A DNA stretch of 64,000 nt, from NCBI GenBank assembly GCA_900450595.1, contig UGGS01000001.1, forward strand, positions 868,001-932,000, read 5' to 3'. Made by a program: the position numbers and the translations under genes. The DNA comes from [Flavobacterium] thermophilum. Lineage in GTDB: Bacteria; Bacillota; Bacilli; Bacillales; Anoxybacillaceae. The notes under the pieces are model-generated. The model searched no databases. It was not told the DNA's origin and worked only from the letters and a program-made list of their open reading frames with translations. Positions within the stretch are counted from its first letter, which is position 1. Each line of letters opens with the position of its first letter. Of the stretch, positions 60,287 to 64,000 are shown one piece after another.

Positions 60287-60530
60287 AATGAAATTTCCCT
60301 CTCAGGCCAATCGCTCCCCGAACTTTTAAAACAATCTCCTTGTGGCTAGTATGATAAACAAGCTGATTCCCTTTCGATTGCAGCAACTCACGAGTTGCAT
60401 CCTTGTCCGAAACCGTTCCGATAACAGCCACCTCTTCAATGATTTCTTGATCTCCCTCTAAATGGGACTTTAATACTTGTAATTTCACAAATTGATTTGG
60501 ATACAATGAACGCACTTCCTGCCATTCCAT
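60276..60530 (-). CDS. Unknown small protein paired with the aspartic protease
   Basis: 84 residues from the ATG at 60530 (GAGG 8 nt upstream; another ATG two codons earlier). It reads EWQEVRSLYPNQFVKLQVLK ... VIGTVSDKDATRELL ... KEIVLKVRGAIGLRGKF, mixed alpha/beta, soluble. No family recognised. The frame is open back to the rraA stop codon without another start. The pairing with a retropepsin-like protease suggests substrate, inhibitor or antitoxin (speculative). Confidence 0.7.
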   Translation of the reverse strand: MEWQEVRSLYPNQFVKLQVLKSHLEGDQEIIEEVAVIGTVSDKDATRELLQSKGNQLVYHTSHKEIVLKVRGAIGLRGKFHYAD

Positions 60531-60574
60531 CTCCATCGCCTCAACCTGTTCGTTGTATTGAACGAGACTCGACC

Positions 60575-60715
60575 GCAGCCGTCAACCATTTTTTGCCGAC
60601 AAATCTTCGCGGGCGACGACAACGCCGTCGGCATCGGCGTACACGTATGCGCCCGGCTCCCAGCGGACGCCGCCGAACTCGAGCACAACGTCGCGGGCGC
60701 CTTTTCCTTCTTTTT
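60575..60715 (-). repeat. 3' end of rraA (direct repeat, proximal copy)
   Basis: Proximal member of the 141-bp repeat pair; here it is part of the intact rraA-like gene. The two copies are 834 bp apart and flank the protease module at 59882-60574. Confidence 0.95.
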
Positions 60716-61067
60716 TGCTTTTCACTGGGCACGTGCCGATCGCCATGACCCCAAGCGGCATGCGGCCGATTTCCGCCGAATCGCGAATGCAGCCGTGGAT
60801 GATGACGCCGGCAAGCCCCCGGTCGCAGGCGATTTGCGCCAACCGGTCGCCTAATAGCGCCACGCGGCGCGAGCCTTTTCCATCGACCACGAGCACCGTC
60901 CCCGGCGGCACCGTCTCGAGCGCTTCACGGACAAGGACGTTGTCCTCAAACACGTCGACCGTCGCAATCGGCCCGGAAAACGCCCGCTTTCCGCCGTACG
61001 ATTGGAACGGCAACTCGCATACTTGCAACTCGTCTAAAAATTGATCGCATAAATCGGCTGTTTTCAT
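60582..61067 (-). CDS. rraA: RraA/HMG-aldolase family protein
   Basis: 161 residues, the usual length. PPGTVLVVDGKGSRRVALLG, then AGVIIHGCIRDSAEIGRMPL with the conserved Arg-Asp that binds substrate and metal in 4-hydroxy-4-methyl-2-oxoglutarate aldolases, and RDVVLEFGGVRWEPGAYVYAD. E. coli RraA inhibits RNase E, but RNase E is not typical of Bacillaceae, so an aldolase or decarboxylase role or an unknown one is as likely. AAAGGGGAG lies before the ATG. Intact despite the duplication of its end. Confidence 0.88.
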   Translation of the reverse strand: MKTADLCDQFLDELQVCELPFQSYGGKRAFSGPIATVDVFEDNVLVREALETVPPGTVLVVDGKGSRRVALLGDRLAQIACDRGLAGVIIHGCIRDSAEIGRMPLGVMAIGTCPVKSKKEGKGARDVVLEFGGVRWEPGAYVYADADGVVVAREDLSAKNG

Positions 61068-61245
61068 TGTCGCTCTCCCCTTTCATGTTTTGCATTCGCC
61101 GTCATTCGCCAAAATCCTTCTGCCTCAGCAGTTTTTTGTCGACGATCTTTCATTCGAACGACTGACACGAACGCGGCGATGTGAACCAAACCATTGTGTG
61201 GCCGTCAATCGCTTCGATGTATTCCACCGATCGCATTGAAACCAT

Positions 61246-61285
61246 AAAAAACGGCCCCGCGCCGATATATAGCGGAGACCGTTTT
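61246..61285 (-). terminator. Terminator after tRNA-Gln
   Basis: Imperfect stem AAAACGGTCTCCGC with GCGCGGGGCCGTT, then TTTTTTA on the minus strand. The 180 bp between it and rraA shows no gene. Confidence 0.55.
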
Positions 61286-61324
61286 CACCGGCTCAAAGCC
61301 CCTCCGGTTTGACCAGACGTTCAG

Positions 61325-61396
61325 CTGGGCTAGCTGGATTCGAACCAGCGCATCACGGAGTCAAAGTCCGTTGCCTTACCGCTTGGCTATAGCCCA
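61325..61396 (-). tRNA. tRNA-Gln (TTG)
   Basis: 72 nt; acceptor TGGGCTA / TAGCCCA with discriminator G, loop CTTTGAC between ACGGA and TCCGT, anticodon TTG. CCA is not encoded. A solitary tRNA gene. Confidence 0.93.
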
Positions 61397-61541
61397 ACGT
61401 TTTGTTGTCGTTTACAGTATGCGGCATGATGGTGCACGTTATGCATCAACCTGAATATCCTTTTGCTTGATGTGCGACACTATCGGTACAAGCACCCTTT
61501 CCCCACTATATCACCCCGTATTCCCCTAACACTTGTTTTCC

Positions 61542-61550
61542 TGATATGAT
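61542..61550 (+). promoter_or_regulatory. Extended -10 promoter of the phosphodiesterase gene
   Basis: TGATATGAT, 21 bp before the start codon; no good -35. Confidence 0.4.
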
Positions 61551-61571
61551 ACTGGAAGGGGAGAGATGTCT

Positions 61572-62453
61572 ATGCGCCGGATCACGGTTTTTCGCTTCTA
61601 TCTTTGCGCATTGTTTTTGTTATCGCTGCCGATCGTCTTAGCGGCCGCGGCTGCCTGGCAGCCACCCAGCCAGCCGAAAACCGCCGTCATCGCCCACCGC
61701 GGCGCGTCCGGACACGCGCCGGAGCATACGCTCTCATCCTACCGCCTCGCCGCCCTCATGAATGCCGATTATATCGAAGTCGATGTGCACGCAACGAAAG
61801 ACGGGAAGCTCGTTGCCCTGCATGATGCGACGCTCGCCCGGACGACAAATGCCGAAACGGTCTATCCGCGCCGTGCTCCGTGGCGGGTAAATGATTTTTC
61901 GTTCGCTGAACTGAGGCGGCTGGATGCCGGGTCGTGGTTCGATCCACGCTTTGCCGGCGAGCGCATCCCGACGCTTGATGAGGTGATTCAGATGCTGAAA
62001 GCGGAGCGTGTGGAAGCCCCGTTGTACATCGAAACGAAACAGCCCGGCATCGAAGAGGCGGTCGTCCATCTATTGAAAAAACACGGTTTCCTGCAACAGC
62101 GCCGCGTCATGTTTCAATCGTTCCACCCGGAAAGCTTGCAAGCGCTCCGCCCGCTCATCCCGCGCGGCGTCCCGCTCATTCAATTGGTCGGCGAAAAGGA
62201 AGCGCGAAGTGGCCGCGACGAGCTGCTGCAACAAATCGCCGTCTATGCCGATGGCATCGGCTTGCCGCTTTCGGCCGTCACCGAAGAGTGGGTGCGCGCC
62301 GCCCATGGCCGCGGGCTCATGGTTCACGTCTATACCGTCAATGAACCACACGATCTCGCTCGCCTATGCGCCATGGGCGTGGACGGTGTGTTCACCGATT
62401 ATCCAGACCGCCCTGGCCGCATTGCCGCCTGCCGTCGTCTGCCCCGCCATTGA
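61572..62453 (+). CDS. Glycerophosphodiester phosphodiesterase (GDPD)
   Basis: 293 residues with an N-terminal hydrophobic signal or anchor (LCALFLLSLPIVLAAAAAW). GDPD catalytic motifs are visible: AHRGASGHAPEHTLSSY (two His and Glu), YIEVDVHATKDG, LHDATLARTTN and the C-terminal HVYTVNEP and GVDGVFTDYPD. It hydrolyses glycerophosphodiesters or lysophospholipids outside the membrane. The second ATG (61572) is 8 nt after GGGGAG and is preferred over 61566. Confidence 0.9.
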   Translation: MRRITVFRFYLCALFLLSLPIVLAAAAAWQPPSQPKTAVIAHRGASGHAPEHTLSSYRLAALMNADYIEVDVHATKDGKLVALHDATLARTTNAETVYPRRAPWRVNDFSFAELRRLDAGSWFDPRFAGERIPTLDEVIQMLKAERVEAPLYIETKQPGIEEAVVHLLKKHGFLQQRRVMFQSFHPESLQALRPLIPRGVPLIQLVGEKEARSGRDELLQQIAVYADGIGLPLSAVTEEWVRAAHGRGLMVHVYTVNEPHDLARLCAMGVDGVFTDYPDRPGRIAACRRLPRH

Positions 62454-62574
62454 CCGGCCTTCAGGGAGCCAGGGGGAGCTTATTGTTTACATAATGTTAT
62501 TATGGTTAATAAAAACGAAAATCGTTCCCATTTGACCCGATTCGGTGTATCATTTGAGAAAAAGGAGACCAGAT

Positions 62575-62602
62575 CGGCGGTCCGCCATCGGTCCGCCTTT
62601 TT
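62575..62602. terminator. Probable terminator between the phosphodiesterase and topB
   Basis: GGCGG..CCGCC stem with TTTTT on the plus strand. The 120 bp before it contains TTGTTT, 17 bp, TTAATA as a weak plus-strand promoter but no gene. Confidence 0.5.
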
Positions 62603-62636
62603 GCCAAGCGCTCCATCCTTTCCTCCCCCGCCCTTG

Positions 62637-64000
62637 TCACCGCTTCGGAAACTGAAACGATAATTTCTTCTCGTTTTCATCCCAAACGAGTATGGCGTCA
62701 AACGTTTTCTCGCCTTTTTTGAATCCTTTGATGACATTCGTTTTCCCTTGCGCCAGCAGTTTTTTCACATTGGCCGCCGAAATCGATTTGCCGAGAATGC
62801 GTTTGGAAATCGTAAACGAGCATTTTGTTTTCGCGTACTGGTCGCAACCGTACAACGTTCCTTTGTCGATGACGGTCCCGCCGCAAAGCGGGCACGGCCC
62901 AAGCTTCTCACCCATCGTTTTTTTCTTCCTTGTCCGCTGGATCGAGGCAGTGTCAACCCCTCTGAAATTCCAATTCGGCGCGGCGGCGATGGCGTCAGCG
63001 ACCACTTTTTGCGCCAACTTTTTCACCTGTTCCATAAAAGCAGCGGGAGAGGCGCTCCCTTCACCGATTTCGCTTAAGCGCTGCTCCCATTTCGCCGTCA
63101 TTTCCGGCGAGGCGAGAATCGTGCCGCCGAGCGCCTCGATCAATACTTTCGCCTTATCGGTCGCATATACGAGGTTGTTTTTCACTTCAATATACTTCCG
63201 CTCTTTCAGCATGGTAATGATCGCCGCCCTTGTTGCTTCCGTGCCGAGCCCTTCCGTTTTGGCGAGCACTTTTTCCAGTTCCTCGTCGTCCAAAAATTTT
63301 CCCGCCGTTTTCATCAAGGTGATGAGTTCGCCTTCTGTATACCGTTTCGGCGGCTCGGTCTTCCCTTCTTTCACCTTGACAGCGGCCGCTTCCCCCGCCT
63401 CCCCTCGCTCAAGGGGAGGCAGCGCAGCATCTTTCTCCTCCTCATGCGGGCGGATGACCGCGCGCCATCCTTCCTCGACGACCTGCCTTCCTTTCGAAAC
63501 GAAGCGAGCCCGGCCGTCAACGAGCGTCGTGACGGTCGTATAATCGATGACCGCCGCCTGATGGTGGGCGGCAATTAGGCGGCGGACGACCAAATCGTAC
63601 ACCTTCCGTTCGTCGGCTGACAGCTTCTCGGGATCCACCACTTGCTCGGTCGGGATAATGGCGTAATGGTCCGTCACCTTTTTCTCGTTTACATAACGTT
63701 TATTCTGTAAAATCGACGGCTGCGGCAGCGGAAAATACGAAGCGTACGCCGGAAACGAGGACAGCTTTTGCAAAATGGCGGGAAACGTTTCCGCTTCCCC
63801 TTTCGTCACATGCATCGAATCGGAACGAGGATACGAAACGATCCCTTTTTGGTAGAGCGATTGCAGCACATCAAGCGTCTTTTTCGGCGAGAAGCGGTAC
63901 AACTTGTTCGCTGTCGCTTGCAGCGTCGATAAGTTGAACAACAGCGGCGGCTGATACGTTTTCCGCTCTGTGTGGACGTCGGCGACTTCCGCCCGTTTTC
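62637..64000 (-). CDS. topB: DNA topoisomerase III (partial, C-terminal part)
   Basis: Type IA topoisomerase; the frame runs off the window edge, so the TOPRIM domain and start are missing. The catalytic tyrosine lies in GIVSYPRSDSMHV, after PPLLFNLSTLQATANKLYRF, and KVTDHYAIIPTE is the typical following motif. The C-terminus has a zinc-finger-like GPCPLCGGTVIDKG with GCDQYAKTKCSF and a basic tail. The gene ends at 62637. Confidence 0.94.
   Translation of the reverse strand, partial: KRAEVADVHTERKTYQPPLLFNLSTLQATANKLYRFSPKKTLDVLQSLYQKGIVSYPRSDSMHVTKGEAETFPAILQKLSSFPAYASYFPLPQPSILQNKRYVNEKKVTDHYAIIPTEQVVDPEKLSADERKVYDLVVRRLIAAHHQAAVIDYTTVTTLVDGRARFVSKGRQVVEEGWRAVIRPHEEEKDAALPPLERGEAGEAAAVKVKEGKTEPPKRYTEGELITLMKTAGKFLDDEELEKVLAKTEGLGTEATRAAIITMLKERKYIEVKNNLVYATDKAKVLIEALGGTILASPEMTAKWEQRLSEIGEGSASPAAFMEQVKKLAQKVVADAIAAAPNWNFRGVDTASIQRTRKKKTMGEKLGPCPLCGGTVIDKGTLYGCDQYAKTKCSFTISKRILGKSISAANVKKLLAQGKTNVIKGFKKGEKTFDAILVWDENEKKLSFQFPKR

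Overview
The window looks like a chromosomal segment of a thermophilic Geobacillus-type Bacillaceae. The evidence is the rRNA operon (the 5S matches the G. stearothermophilus-type sequence as I remember it), the moderately high GC, strong AGGAGG ribosome-binding sites, frequent GTG/TTG starts, and gene order known from Bacillus subtilis: the yneT-parE-parC block and a ypmS-ypmR-ypmQ-degV-ypmP-ilvA-dfrA-thyA-ypjP-brxA-ypgR-bsaA-metA block. Family names come from recognising sequences; no database search was possible.

Layout. 1-8.7 kb: C-terminal end of a coiled-coil protein, topoisomerase IV (parE, parC), a CoA-binding protein, a UbiB-type kinase with a phasin-like partner, and a metallo-beta-lactamase-fold hydrolase. 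8.8-15.1 kb: a complete rRNA operon on the minus strand (16S-23S-5S, then tRNA-Val, Ala, Leu, Ser, two tRNA-derived repeats, tRNA-Thr, Tyr, Ile) with three tandem promoters and one strong terminator. 15.3-15.65 kb: a probable type I toxin-antitoxin locus. 15.9-21.7 kb: a decayed region with four truncated genes (YjdF, bile-acid symporter, DUF969, threonine synthase) among intact ones (YkoS-like, pcp, a YuiH-type oxidase, ribU under an FMN riboswitch). 21.7-41.8 kb: housekeeping genes (pepT, osmC-like, plsY, an rRNA m5C methyltransferase, then the ypm-ilvA-thyA-dfrA-ypjP-metA block), interrupted by an IS200/IS605-type element carrying only TnpB.

41.8-59.7 kb: one long minus-strand operon for anaerobic (cobalt-early) cobalamin synthesis. 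It starts at an AdoCbl riboswitch with an intrinsic terminator and runs: thioredoxin-like ferredoxin, cbiM-N-Q-O (cobalt uptake), cbiH60, cbiX, cbiJ, cbiC, cbiD, cbiET, cbiL, cbiF, cbiG, cbiA, cbiP, cobT, cobA, cobO. Genes overlap or abut, implying translational coupling. cbiB, cobU and cobS, needed to finish the nucleotide loop, are not in the window, and a 219-bp gap with an orphan ribosome-binding site lies between cbiP and cobT.

59.7-64 kb: an rraA-like gene whose last ~141 bp is duplicated 834 bp away. Between the copies sits an AT-richer two-gene module (an 86-codon unknown plus a retropepsin-like protease). Then follow a tRNA-Gln, a glycerophosphodiester phosphodiesterase and the C-terminal part of topoisomerase III.

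The best candidates for something undescribed are the protease cassette in the rraA repeat, the tandem tRNA-derived structured repeats in the tRNA cluster, and the toxin-antitoxin locus with a LexA-like palindrome at its promoter.
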